Part shown: positions 7,485 to 15,983 of the stretch, in pieces
Layout of the letters: the number at the start of each line of letters is the position of its first letter
Position numbering within the stretch: position 1 is the first letter of the stretch
DNA from: an uncultured Eubacteriales bacterium
GTDB lineage: Bacteria; Bacillota; Clostridia; Oscillospirales; Acutalibacteraceae
Assembly: GCA_900316345.1 (NCBI GenBank)
Contig: ONCR01000016.1
Span: 1-35,895, forward strand
DNA: 35,895 bases
Direction of reading: 5' to 3'
The notes under the pieces: generated by a model
Databases searched by the model: none
Seen by the model: only the letters and a program-made list of their open reading frames with translations
Told to the model about the DNA's origin: nothing
Program-made: the position numbers and the translations under genes

Positions 7485-8327
7485 ATGGACGAAACCAGAG
7501 AAATAGACATAGACTTACGAAAAATATTTTATATGATGAGAACCAAGGTCGTTTTCATCCTTCTTGCAACCGTTATGCTTGCCGCGGTAGCCGGAATTTA
7601 TACGCATTTCTTCATTGCGCCGACCTATGCGTCAAGCGCGAAGTTTTACGTTTACAACAATCCCGATAATAACGTTTCAACAGCAAGGGCGATTAACACG
7701 AACGATATTGACGCTTCAAACGATATTATCAACACCTACGTTTATCTTCTTAAATCCGACACCGTTCTTAACAAGGTTGCTCAGGACCTCGGTATGGCTT
7801 CGGGCGACAGTATTAAGAACTACATTCAGGCGAAGGCTGTTGAAGGAACGCTGATTTTCCAGGTTACCGTAACTACAACCGACCCCGAGCTTTCGGCTAA
7901 GATAGCCAATTCCGTTGCGAAGGTTGCGCCTGATGAAATAGTAAGGATAGTTAACGCCGGCGGCGCAAGCGTAGTTGACTGGGCAAGAGTTTCGGGCGTG
8001 CCCGTTGCGCCTAACCTTAAGAAAAATATTATGGTCGGCGGAATTATAGGCTTCGTTGTTTCGTTCGCTCTCTTCTTCATCTATGAACTGTTTGATACAA
8101 CGATTACAAATGCAAGGGATATTCAGCGTGAATTCGATATTCCGATTCTCGGAACGATACCGAGGCTTGACGCGCCGGACAAATCCGGCTACGGAAGCAG
8201 CACTAAGGCCGATGACAATAAGGCTCAGGACACGGCGGAAACACCGCCGCCCCTGCCTAAGCCGAGCAGCTCTCTGCTCGAAAACATCCAATCTGTAAAG
8301 GAGGGAAACAAGAATGATAAATCGTAG
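7485..8327 (+). CDS. Wzz/CapA-type polysaccharide chain-length and tyrosine-kinase activator protein
   Basis: In Gram-positive capsule systems this membrane protein activates the separate BY-kinase and sets polymer length. In the 280 residues there are two membrane helices (about 20-40 and 181-201) flanking an external domain with PTYASSAKFYVYN (46-58), and a Pro-rich VPVAPNLKK just before the second helix, the Wzz signature. A cytoplasmic tail follows with DIPILGTIPRLD and PPPLPKP, typical of kinase-activating proteins. The ATG at 7485 has CGGAGGT ideally placed; an in-frame TTG at 7407 overlaps the promoter and is rejected. It overlaps the kinase gene by 14 bp. First gene of the operon. Confidence 0.92.
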   Translation: MDETREIDIDLRKIFYMMRTKVVFILLATVMLAAVAGIYTHFFIAPTYASSAKFYVYNNPDNNVSTARAINTNDIDASNDIINTYVYLLKSDTVLNKVAQDLGMASGDSIKNYIQAKAVEGTLIFQVTVTTTDPELSAKIANSVAKVAPDEIVRIVNAGGASVVDWARVSGVPVAPNLKKNIMVGGIIGFVVSFALFFIYELFDTTITNARDIQREFDIPILGTIPRLDAPDKSGYGSSTKADDNKAQDTAETPPPLPKPSSSLLENIQSVKEGNKNDKS

Positions 8328-9105
8328 AAAAAGAAAAAAGCTCGCCGAGAGCAGAGGCTTCCGCACGGAAGACACTAAAAAAATCCTTTCTGCCGAATCC
8401 TCATTCTCGGTAAAAGAAGCTTATAACGCTATAAGAACAAACCTCCTTTTCACCCAGAAGGGCGAAAAATGCCCGATTTTCGTTGTTACAAGCCCTACGG
8501 CAAACAACGGTAAAACCATTAATTCAATAAACCTTGCGGTAAGCTTTGCCCAGATGGGCAAAAGAACCCTTCTTATTGACGCCGATATGCGTAACCCCAC
8601 CGTTCACCGTATGTTTTCAATCTCGGTTAAAAACGGCCTTTCCGAAATTCTTGCCGGGCTTACGGATAACATCTCGGTTTCAAAAACGGATATTGAAAAC
8701 CTTTCCGTTTTAACCGCGGGTAAAATTCCGCCGAATCCGACAGAGCTTCTTGCCTCATCAAGAATGGATAAGCTTCTTGAATTTGTAAAATCGCATTACG
8801 ATGTTGTTTTCATTGATACTCCGCCGGTTAACATCGTTACCGACTGTACCGTTTTTGCCCAGAAAATTACGGGCTACGTTCTTATTATCAAAACGGATAC
8901 AACCAACACGCAGGACGTTAAAACCGCTATGAACAACCTTACCCAGATTGGCGGCAACATTCTCGGCTTCATTCTGAACGACGTTAACAGCGAAAAGAAA
9001 AAGTATTATTCATATTACCGTAAATATAACTATAATTATAACTACAATTATAACTATAGCTATAACTACGACTATTACAACAAAAAATATTATTCAAAAA
9101 AATAA
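8314..9105 (+). CDS. Bacterial tyrosine (BY) kinase, CpsD/CapB type, with a 16-tyrosine tail
   Basis: A cytoplasmic autokinase that works with the preceding Wzz-like protein to control polysaccharide export and length. In the 263 residues, the Walker A region is SPTANNGKT (60-68), unusual where GEGKS/T is common. Walker A' is LLIDADMRNP (86-95) and Walker B is VVFIDTPP (164-171). The C-terminus (231-260) has 16 tyrosines alternating mainly with Asn, the presumed autophosphorylation cluster. The ribosome site AAGGAGGG precedes ATG 8314. No cognate phosphatase (CpsB/PHP or low-molecular-weight type) is in this operon. The minus-strand PHP gene at 30014 is too far away and too unlike CpsB in context to assign. 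Confidence 0.93.
   Translation: MINRRKRKKLAESRGFRTEDTKKILSAESSFSVKEAYNAIRTNLLFTQKGEKCPIFVVTSPTANNGKTINSINLAVSFAQMGKRTLLIDADMRNPTVHRMFSISVKNGLSEILAGLTDNISVSKTDIENLSVLTAGKIPPNPTELLASSRMDKLLEFVKSHYDVVFIDTPPVNIVTDCTVFAQKITGYVLIIKTDTTNTQDVKTAMNNLTQIGGNILGFILNDVNSEKKKYYSYYRKYNYNYNYNYNYSYNYDYYNKKYYSKK
9025..9072 (+). repeat. Coding hexanucleotide repeat (8 units of TAYRRY type) in the kinase tail
   Basis: Eight consecutive 6-bp units start at 9025, mainly TATAAC/TATAAT with TACAAT, TATAGC and TACGAC variants. They encode alternating Tyr-Asn. Because units are 6 bp, slippage would change tyrosine number without breaking the frame. Confidence 0.85.
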
Positions 9106-9124
9106 TTTGAAGGCGATAATTTAA

Positions 9125-10633
9125 ATGAATAAACGAACAAGAACTCAGCTGATACTTGAATTCCTTGTTGATATTGTTTGTCTTGCGCTGGCAAACATCA
9201 TTTCAATATTCATTTTCAGCGATGTTTTTCACAGAATCCCGCATTTCGGCAACGATGAATGGAGCAGGTATTTCTTTACGCTTGCCATGGCGTTTCTGAT
9301 TATCTTCCTCGGTTTCCACAGAAGCATTAATATTCAAAGCCGAAACAGAAGCCGTGAGATAAGCTCGCTTTTTATTAACACAACCCTCACCTACGCGCTG
9401 TTTTCGGTTGCAATCGTGCTTCTCAAAAATCCCATTGTTGAATCGCGTTACATGCTTCTTTCGGGCTATGTTTTCTTCGTGCTTCTTTCAATGATAGGAA
9501 GATATTTCCTAAAGCGCTACCTTACGGGCTTCTTTACAAAAAGCAAAATAGCGTCATACGTAGGCATAATTACAACAAGCGACAGAGCCGAGGATTTTGT
9601 TAAATCAATCGACGCGGACTGGTCGCTGAACATAAGAGGCGTTGTTCTTCTTGATAATTTTGTTAGCGGAAACGCTTTCAGATTTAACCCTTATGAAGAG
9701 GTTTACGGAATCAGCTCGCCCTTTGTTCCTGCAACGAAGCTCAGCTCCTTCCCCGAGGCTGTGCTCGACCATCCGGTTGTAGCCGTTGACGAAAGCTTTC
9801 TTGACTGGGTACGCTCCTCTCCGCTTGACGACGTGTTTATTAACCTTCCCTATTCGGACGACAGCGAAATTCAGCAGCTTATTGAGGAGCTTGAGGATAT
9901 GGGAATTACGGTTCATGTTAACATTCCCATGCTTGACGATATTCTTGAAGCAAGTAAATTTAATAACATTAATTGTAAAATCCAGTACGGCTCTCCGATG
10001 GCGACCTTTGAAGCCAGCACGAAAAACAGCGTTCTTCTTTCGCTCAAAAGAGTTTCGGATATTATTCTCGGCTTAATCGGCTGTGTTCTTTCGCTTCCGA
10101 TTATTCTTGTTACGGCAATTCCGCTGAAGCTTGAAAGCAAGGGTCCCCTTTTCTTCAAGCAGCAGAGAGTAGGCAAAAACGGAAGGCTGTTTTACATCTA
10201 CAAGCTTCGCTCAATGTATGAGGACGCGGAAAAGCGTAAGCAGGAGCTTATGGAAAAGAACCAGATGGACGGGTTTATGTTTAAAATGGAAAACGACCCG
10301 AGAATAACTAAGGTAGGCAGGGTAATAAGAAAGCTCAGTATTGATGAGCTTCCTCAGTTTTTTAATGTTCTTAAAGGTGATATGAGCCTTATAGGAACAA
10401 GACCGCCTACCGTTGACGAATTTAATCAATACGAAAGCCGCCACAAAAGAAGGCTTTCAATGCGCCCCGGAATTACAGGCCTTTGGCAGGTAAGCGGACG
10501 AAGCGAGGTTAACGATTTTGAGGAGGTTGTTAAGCTCGATTGCAAGTACATAGATAACTGGTCAATCGCGCTTGATATTTCAATTTTCTTTAAAACCATA
10601 GTCGTTGTTTTAACACGCAAGGGCGCGGAATAG
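9125..10633 (+). CDS. Polyprenyl-phosphate sugar-1-phosphate transferase (priming enzyme of the repeat unit)
   Basis: This enzyme starts repeat-unit synthesis by moving a sugar phosphate from a UDP-sugar to undecaprenyl phosphate. In the 502 residues the N-terminal part has about four membrane helices (within 1-130), a Rossmann-like middle domain follows, and then a catalytic Bac_transf domain (about 310-502). Its motifs are KRVSDIILGLIG, FFKQQRVGKNGRLFYIYKLR, LSIDELPQFFNVLKGDMSLIG and PGITGLWQVSGRSE. This is the WbaP/CpsE layout. Which sugar it uses (Glc, Gal or other) cannot be told. A weak site, GAAGG, precedes ATG 9125, 19 bp after the kinase. Confidence 0.95.
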   Translation: MNKRTRTQLILEFLVDIVCLALANIISIFIFSDVFHRIPHFGNDEWSRYFFTLAMAFLIIFLGFHRSINIQSRNRSREISSLFINTTLTYALFSVAIVLLKNPIVESRYMLLSGYVFFVLLSMIGRYFLKRYLTGFFTKSKIASYVGIITTSDRAEDFVKSIDADWSLNIRGVVLLDNFVSGNAFRFNPYEEVYGISSPFVPATKLSSFPEAVLDHPVVAVDESFLDWVRSSPLDDVFINLPYSDDSEIQQLIEELEDMGITVHVNIPMLDDILEASKFNNINCKIQYGSPMATFEASTKNSVLLSLKRVSDIILGLIGCVLSLPIILVTAIPLKLESKGPLFFKQQRVGKNGRLFYIYKLRSMYEDAEKRKQELMEKNQMDGFMFKMENDPRITKVGRVIRKLSIDELPQFFNVLKGDMSLIGTRPPTVDEFNQYESRHKRRLSMRPGITGLWQVSGRSEVNDFEEVVKLDCKYIDNWSIALDISIFFKTIVVVLTRKGAE

Positions 10634-10645
10634 ACGGTGATATAA

Positions 10646-11761
10646 ATGAAAATTGCGATGCTCGGCCATAAAAGAATACCTTCGCGTGAGGGCGGAATTG
10701 AAATAGTAGTAGGCGAGCTTTCGCGCCGAATGGCGGCTATGGGCCACAGCGTTACGGCATACAACCGAAAAAGCAGGCATATTGCGGGAAGCGAATTTGA
10801 CGAAAAGCGAAAAAAAGAATTTGAGGGCGTAAACCTTAAATGGGTTTATACCCCCGATAACGCGAAGCTTAACGCGATAGTTTACAGCTTTTTTGCAACG
10901 CTTGGCGCTTCATTAAAAAAATTTGACGTAATACATTTTCATGCCGAGGGGCCCTCTTCAATGGTGCCCCTTGCAAAGCTTTTTAGGAAGAGATGCGTCG
11001 TTACCGTTCACGGGCTTGACTGGCAGAGAGCCAAGTGGGGCGGCTTTGCAACAAGATACCTTCTTTTCGGCGAAAAGTGCGCGGCAAAATACGCTGATGA
11101 GATAATAGTTCTTTCAAAAAACGTTCAGAATTATTTTCTTGAAAAATACGGCCGCGAAACCGTATTTATTCCAAACGGGATTTCAAAGCCCGAAAGAAAG
11201 AACGCCGATATAATAAGACGCAAATACGGTCTTGAAAAGGACGGTTATATTCTCTTCTTGGGACGCCTTGTTCCGGAAAAAGGAATTCATTACCTGATTA
11301 ATGCCTACAAAGCATTAAACACAGACAAAAAGCTTGTTATCGCAGGAGGCGCAAGCCATACGAGTGAATACGAAAAGGAGCTTAAGGAGCTTGCGGGCGA
11401 AAACGAAAGCATTATTTTTACGGGCTTTGTTCAGGGCGAAGAGCTTGACGAGCTTTATTCAAACGCTTTTATATACTGCCTTCCGAGCGACCTTGAGGGG
11501 ATGCCGATAAGCCTTCTTGAAGCGATGAGCTACGGCAACTGCTGCGTTACTTCCGATATTGAAGAATGTACCGAGGTATGCGAAGATAACGCCGTTTACT
11601 TTTCAAAGGGCGACGAAAACGCCCTTAAACAGGCGCTCATTTCCCTGCTTGAAAACCCAACAAAAATTGAGAAGCTTAAAAACAGCTCAGCTGAGTTTAT
11701 TCTTAATAAATACAATTGGGACGACGTCGCCTCAAGAACGCTTGAGCTTTACAAAAAATGA
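10646..11761 (+). CDS. GT4-family glycosyltransferase
   Basis: A GT-B fold retaining transferase acting on the lipid-linked repeat unit. In the 371 residues, the N-terminal GHKRIPSREGGIEIVVGEL is typical of the second transferase in many capsule loci, often rhamnosyl- or N-acetylglucosaminyl-transferases related to Cps2T/DUF1972. VHGLDWQRAKWGGFA lies at about 121-135. The donor domain has FLGRLVPEKG (204-213) and the E-x7-E motif Glu284/Glu292 (EGMPISLLE). GGTGAT lies 6 nt before ATG 10646. It directly follows the priming enzyme, so it may add the second sugar (inference). Confidence 0.92.
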   Translation: MKIAMLGHKRIPSREGGIEIVVGELSRRMAAMGHSVTAYNRKSRHIAGSEFDEKRKKEFEGVNLKWVYTPDNAKLNAIVYSFFATLGASLKKFDVIHFHAEGPSSMVPLAKLFRKRCVVTVHGLDWQRAKWGGFATRYLLFGEKCAAKYADEIIVLSKNVQNYFLEKYGRETVFIPNGISKPERKNADIIRRKYGLEKDGYILFLGRLVPEKGIHYLINAYKALNTDKKLVIAGGASHTSEYEKELKELAGENESIIFTGFVQGEELDELYSNAFIYCLPSDLEGMPISLLEAMSYGNCCVTSDIEECTEVCEDNAVYFSKGDENALKQALISLLENPTKIEKLKNSSAEFILNKYNWDDVASRTLELYKK

Positions 11762-11771
11762 GATGGTGAAT

Positions 11772-12980
11772 ATGAAAATATTAATGGTCAACAAGTTTCT
11801 TTTCCCGAAGGGCGGAGCGGAAACATATATGTTTGAGCTTGCGAAATGCCTTGAAAAAAGCGGAAACGAGCTTCAGTTTTTCGGTATGGACAACAGCGAA
11901 CGCTGCGTTTCAAACCGGCTTGGACTTTATGTTGACGAAATTGACTATAAAAACATCTCGGCATTAAAAAAGCTTGCCGCGCCTTTAAAAACCATTTATT
12001 CAAAAGAGGCGGCTAAAAAAATCGGTATGGTGCTTGACGATTTCAAGCCCGATATTGTTCACCTTAACAACATAAATTTTCAGCTTACGCCGTCTATTAT
12101 CTACGCGGCAAAAAAAAGAAATATTCCCGTTGTTCAAACAGTACACGACGTTCAGATTGCCTGCCCCAACCACAGAATGTATATTGAAGAAAAAGAGCAG
12201 GTTTGCGAGGAATGCGTAAAGAGCGGATATACAAAATGCATTAAAAACAAATGCGTTCAGGGCTCTGCGGCAAAAAGTGCAATAGCCGCCGCCGAAAGCA
12301 TATACTACCACCGCCGCAACACCTATAATCTTGTTGACAGATACATCTGCCCGAGCGAATTTATGGCGCGGCAGATAAAAGCGGGCGGCGTAGAAGAAAA
12401 GCGAATAACCGTTCTTCATAACTATTCGCCCTCAATAGCCGAAATACCCGAAAATTTTAATGACGGAAAATACATAATCTATTTCGGCAGAGTCAGCATC
12501 GAAAAGGGACTGAAGCTTCTTTTAGATGTTATGAGCGAACTTAAAGACGTTAAGCTTTACGTTGCGGGAACAGGCCCGCTTGAGGAGGAGCTTAAGGCAA
12601 GGCAGCTTGAAAACGTAAGCTTCCTCGGGTTTAAAAGCGGAACGGAGCTCTATTCGCTTATCGCAGGAGCGATTGCTTCCGTTTATCCGTCGCAGTGGTA
12701 TGAAAACTGCCCGATGAGCGTTATTGAATCAATCAAGCTCGGCACTCCCGTAATCACTTGTGACATAGGCGGAACGAAGGAGCTTATTGAAAACGGAAAA
12801 AACGGTTTAATCTATAAGGCTGACGATAAGCAAGAGCTAAAAAAGGCAATTGAAACGCTTTATAACAGCGATTCGCTTGCAGAGGAAATGAGCCGCTACT
12901 GCCTTGAACACGGCAGCACTGACAGCCTTGAGAAATACGCCGAAAAGATAGAAAAAATATATAAGGAAATTATAAAATGA
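11772..12980 (+). CDS. GT4-family glycosyltransferase with cysteine cluster
   Basis: A 402-residue GT-B transferase. MVNKFLFPKGGAETYMFEL (5-23) is the acceptor-side loop. A Cys-rich insert (C131, C145, C148, C156, C161, around CEECVKSGYTKC) is typical of one GT4 subfamily and may bind a metal. The donor domain has YFGRVSIEKG (237-246) and the E-x7-E pair Glu311/Glu319. I chose ATG 11772, 10 bp after the preceding stop. An upstream in-frame ATG (11763) adds three residues and is possible, while the longer open frame back to 11559 lies inside the previous gene. It overlaps the next gene by ATGA. Confidence 0.9.
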   Translation: MKILMVNKFLFPKGGAETYMFELAKCLEKSGNELQFFGMDNSERCVSNRLGLYVDEIDYKNISALKKLAAPLKTIYSKEAAKKIGMVLDDFKPDIVHLNNINFQLTPSIIYAAKKRNIPVVQTVHDVQIACPNHRMYIEEKEQVCEECVKSGYTKCIKNKCVQGSAAKSAIAAAESIYYHRRNTYNLVDRYICPSEFMARQIKAGGVEEKRITVLHNYSPSIAEIPENFNDGKYIIYFGRVSIEKGLKLLLDVMSELKDVKLYVAGTGPLEEELKARQLENVSFLGFKSGTELYSLIAGAIASVYPSQWYENCPMSVIESIKLGTPVITCDIGGTKELIENGKNGLIYKADDKQELKKAIETLYNSDSLAEEMSRYCLEHGSTDSLEKYAEKIEKIYKEIIK

Positions 12981-13672
12981 CCTCTCTAATATCAAAACTG
13001 ATAAGCAAAATAAAAGGAAGAGAATACGTAATTGACGAGGGCATAAGCACCGTTGATTTGCTGGATATTCTTTTTGCAAGATTTTTTATGCTTCTTCGCG
13101 GCTTTTTTAAAACGCTGTTTTTCAAAAAGCACGGCAAAATTAACTTTATCGGAAGCAGGGTAAAAATCAAAGCAAAGGCACATATTAAAGCTAAAAGCGG
13201 CCTAACTATCGAGGATGACTGCCACATCAACGCGCTTTGCCGCGAAGGAATTAAAATAGGAAGCAACTTTTCTCTCGGGCGCAAAAGCATAATTGAATGC
13301 ACCGGCGTTATCCGCGAGCTCGGCGAAGGTCTTGAAATCGGCGATAACGTAGGCATTGCCGCAAACGCTTTTATTTCGGTAAGAGGAAACGTTAAAATCG
13401 GCGACAACTGCATTTTCGGCCCCGACGTTAAGCTGTTTTCGGAAAACCATATTTTCAGCGACACCGAAACTCCAATCTACCTTCAGGGCGCAACGCGTGA
13501 GGGGATTGAAATCGGCGGGGACTGCTGGCTCGGCGCGGGCGTTACCGTGCTTGACGGCGTTAAAATCGGCAAGGGATGCGTTATTGCGGCAGGGGCTGTT
13601 GTTAACAAGGACATCCCCGATTATTCAATAGCTGCCGGCGTGCCCGTAAGAGTTATCGGAAAGAGAGAATAA
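12977..13672 (+). CDS. Hexapeptide-repeat acyltransferase
   Basis: Probably O- or N-acetylates a sugar of the repeat unit using an acyl-CoA. In the 231 residues a basic, hydrophobic N-terminal region of about 55 residues is followed by a left-handed beta-helix of hexapeptides from GKINFIGSRVKIK onward, including LEIGDNVGIAANAFIS, VKIGDNCIFGPDV, the His of ENHIF, IEIGGDCWLGAGVTVLDGV and IGKGCVIAAGAVV. It ends with IPDYSIAAGVPVRVIGK, the usual WbbJ/MaeA-like ending. The ATG overlaps the previous stop (ATGA), showing translational coupling. The acyl donor and target are unknown. Confidence 0.92.
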   Translation: MTSLISKLISKIKGREYVIDEGISTVDLLDILFARFFMLLRGFFKTLFFKKHGKINFIGSRVKIKAKAHIKAKSGLTIEDDCHINALCREGIKIGSNFSLGRKSIIECTGVIRELGEGLEIGDNVGIAANAFISVRGNVKIGDNCIFGPDVKLFSENHIFSDTETPIYLQGATREGIEIGGDCWLGAGVTVLDGVKIGKGCVIAAGAVVNKDIPDYSIAAGVPVRVIGKRE

Positions 13673-13673
13673 A

Positions 13674-14792
13674 ATGAAAATCATTGCCTTTTCAAACGGG
13701 AGCTCATACGATACCTCCACTTGGTCAAACGTACCGTACTATTTTTTGAAGGCTCTTGAAAAAAGCGGCGAAGAGGTTATAAGGGTAAATATAAAGCCGT
13801 TTGCAAAAGTTAAGCTTATTAATCATCTTTTGGAAAAGCTTATACGCATAATGAAGCTCGGTATAACCTACGAGCGAACGGGCTTTTATAACGGGATTGT
13901 TAAGCGTAAAATGCTTAAAGCCGTTAAAAGAAACCCTGACGCAAACCTTCTTTTAACCTTTGATTTCAGCCACAGCGTTGCAAATGAAACAAAGATTAAA
14001 ACGCTTCTCCTCTGCGATTGGGACATTAAATACCTTATTGAAAAAATTGACAGGCGTACCCCTACGGATAAGGAAAAAAGGCTTATAGAACAGCAGTCAA
14101 AAATAATTGACAGCGCAGATTACGCCGTTTCAATTTTCCCCAAAGCATATGAAGAAATGAAAAAAACGCATAAAAATATGCACTATCTCGGTATTCCCGT
14201 CAACATTGACTGCCCCGACTTTGATATAGAAGAAGCTCAGCAAAGCCGCTACCAAAGCAAAAGGCTTCTTTTTATAGGCAAGGGCAAATATTTAAGCTGC
14301 GCAAGGGAGCTTGAAAAGGCGCTTAAAAGCTTTAATTCAAAAAATCCTAAACAAAAAATATACGCGGATATTATAGGAATGGACGAAAGCGATACCAAAA
14401 TAAGCAGTGAATTCATTACCCATCACGGCTACCTTAATAAAAACAAGCCCGATGAATGGAAAACCTATGAAAGCCTTCTTAGGGGCGCATACTTTTTTAT
14501 TAACACCACTGATAACTGGGTTGGCGCTTCATCAATTCTTGACACCGCTTATCTCGGCATTCCGTGCATAATAAACCCTAACGAGGATTTAACCGAAACC
14601 TTTGGAGGCAACATTGATTTCGGCTATCTTTGCAACAGGAATTCAGCCGAAAAAATTGAAGAAATACTTAACGAAATCGCCTCGCTTTCCTTTGATGAAT
14701 ACAAGGCGCTATCAAATAAAGCGCACGCAAGAGTTAAGGATTTCACCTACAATAATTACGTCAGAAGAATAATTCAATTAATTTCAGATTGA
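13674..14792 (+). CDS. Probable GT-B glycosyltransferase of unrecognised subfamily
   Basis: A 372-residue soluble protein. The start MKIIAFSNGSSYDTSTWSN suggests an N-terminal Rossmann half. The second half has LLFIGKGKYLSCARELEKAL (donor-domain start) and, near 285-320, GASSILDTAYLGIPCIINPNE, which resembles the donor-binding region of GT1/GT4 enzymes but lacks a classical E-x7-E. By context between an acyltransferase and a radical SAM gene it belongs to repeat-unit assembly. A glycosyltransferase role is inferred. AAAGAGAG lies just before ATG 13674, 1 bp after the preceding stop. Confidence 0.6.
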   Translation: MKIIAFSNGSSYDTSTWSNVPYYFLKALEKSGEEVIRVNIKPFAKVKLINHLLEKLIRIMKLGITYERTGFYNGIVKRKMLKAVKRNPDANLLLTFDFSHSVANETKIKTLLLCDWDIKYLIEKIDRRTPTDKEKRLIEQQSKIIDSADYAVSIFPKAYEEMKKTHKNMHYLGIPVNIDCPDFDIEEAQQSRYQSKRLLFIGKGKYLSCARELEKALKSFNSKNPKQKIYADIIGMDESDTKISSEFITHHGYLNKNKPDEWKTYESLLRGAYFFINTTDNWVGASSILDTAYLGIPCIINPNEDLTETFGGNIDFGYLCNRNSAEKIEEILNEIASLSFDEYKALSNKAHARVKDFTYNNYVRRIIQLISD

Positions 14793-14808
14793 TAACGGAG
14801 TAAATAAT

Positions 14809-15981
14809 ATGCCCAAAAAACTGAACGGAACGGTTATAGTTACATACCGCTGTAACGCCAGGTGCAATATGTGCAACCGATACAAAGCCCCATCAAAGCC
14901 CGAGGAGGAAATTTCGGTTGAAACAATTAAGAAGCTACCCGAAATGTATTTTACCAACATTACGGGCGGCGAGCCTTTTATACGCACCGACCTTGAAGAT
15001 ATAGTAAGCGTTCTCAGCAAAAAGAGCGAAAGAATCGTTATTTCAACCAACGGATTTTTTACGGACAGAATTATAGCCCTTTGTAAAAAATTCCCCGAGG
15101 TGGGAATAAGAATTTCCATTGAAGGGCTTGAGGAAACAAATAACGCAATCCGCGGGCTTGACGACGGATTTAATAAGGGCTATACAACCCTTAAAAAGCT
15201 TACCGAAATGGGCCATAAGGACGTAGGCTTCGGTATGACGGTTCAGGACGCTAACGCCAAGGACCTTGTTCCGCTTTATAAAATCAGCGATGAGATGAAT
15301 ATGGAATTTGCAACCGCTTCTCTTCACAATTCCTTTTATTTTGTTGAAGCAAAGAACATTATTAAGGACAGAGAGATGGTTGCAGGCGAATTTGAAAAAC
15401 TTATAAACGAGCTTCTTAAATCCAATTCGCCTAAAAAATGGTTCCGCGCATATTTCAATCACGGGCTTATAAATTACATATACGGCCAGAAGCGCCTTCT
15501 TCCCTGCGATATGGCGTTTGATACCTTTTTTATTGACCCTTACGGCGACGTTATGCCCTGTAACGGGACGAAAGATAAGGAGGTTATGGGCAACCTTAAC
15601 GAGCAGGGCTGGGACGAGCTTTGGAACAGCGAGCAGGCCGAAAGCGTCCGCAAAAAGGTACGCAACTGCGACCGTCAGTGCTGGATGATAGGCTCGGTAT
15701 CCCCTGCAATGCACAAGTATATTATGACCCCCGCAATGTGGGTTATAAAGCATAAGTTTTTAAGATATTTTAAGGATAAAAAATATTCAATGTTTGAAAA
15801 TCCGATTTGCCGCGACCTCCGCGACGGCAGGGTTACAAAGGAGGAGCTTGACGCCCTTTCGACCTGCGATATGAACGCGGTAATAAACGACGGCCTTTCG
15901 GAAATTTCGCGAACCGCGCTTGAGGGTACAACCGGCGAAGCGATTGTTGACGCGGATATAAAAGCACAGTTAGAGGAATAA
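14809..15981 (+). CDS. Radical SAM protein with SPASM-like C-terminal cysteines
   Basis: A radical S-adenosylmethionine enzyme of 390 residues. The cluster motif is C15-x3-C19-x2-C22 (YRCNARCNMCNRY), with GGEP at 53-56 and RISIEGL near 101-107. The C-terminal part has C233, C251, C287 and C291 (LPCDMAF, VMPCNG, CDRQCW), spaced like a SPASM/twitch auxiliary Fe-S domain, with GNLNEQGWDELWNS matching SPASM proteins. It lies inside the glycan operon, directly before the first PST/FrhB pair. No peptide precursor gene is nearby, so a sugar or lipid-linked glycan substrate is plausible but unproven. CGGAGT precedes ATG 14809. Confidence 0.9.
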   Translation: MPKKLNGTVIVTYRCNARCNMCNRYKAPSKPEEEISVETIKKLPEMYFTNITGGEPFIRTDLEDIVSVLSKKSERIVISTNGFFTDRIIALCKKFPEVGIRISIEGLEETNNAIRGLDDGFNKGYTTLKKLTEMGHKDVGFGMTVQDANAKDLVPLYKISDEMNMEFATASLHNSFYFVEAKNIIKDREMVAGEFEKLINELLKSNSPKKWFRAYFNHGLINYIYGQKRLLPCDMAFDTFFIDPYGDVMPCNGTKDKEVMGNLNEQGWDELWNSEQAESVRKKVRNCDRQCWMIGSVSPAMHKYIMTPAMWVIKHKFLRYFKDKKYSMFENPICRDLRDGRVTKEELDALSTCDMNAVINDGLSEISRTALEGTTGEAIVDADIKAQLEE

Positions 15982-15983
15982 AA

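Noticed and set aside
7716..8375. Minus-strand 219-codon open frame across the Wzz-like gene
   Set aside because: It is a shadow of 7485-8327 with no plausible product; the plus-strand gene has clear Wzz motifs and a good start.
9025..9072. Possible CRISPR-like repeat array
   Set aside because: Units are only 6 bp, contiguous without spacers and in the kinase reading frame; this is a coding microsatellite.
15043..15753. Minus-strand 236-codon open frame within the radical SAM gene
   Set aside because: Opposite-strand shadow of a gene with a full set of Fe-S motifs.
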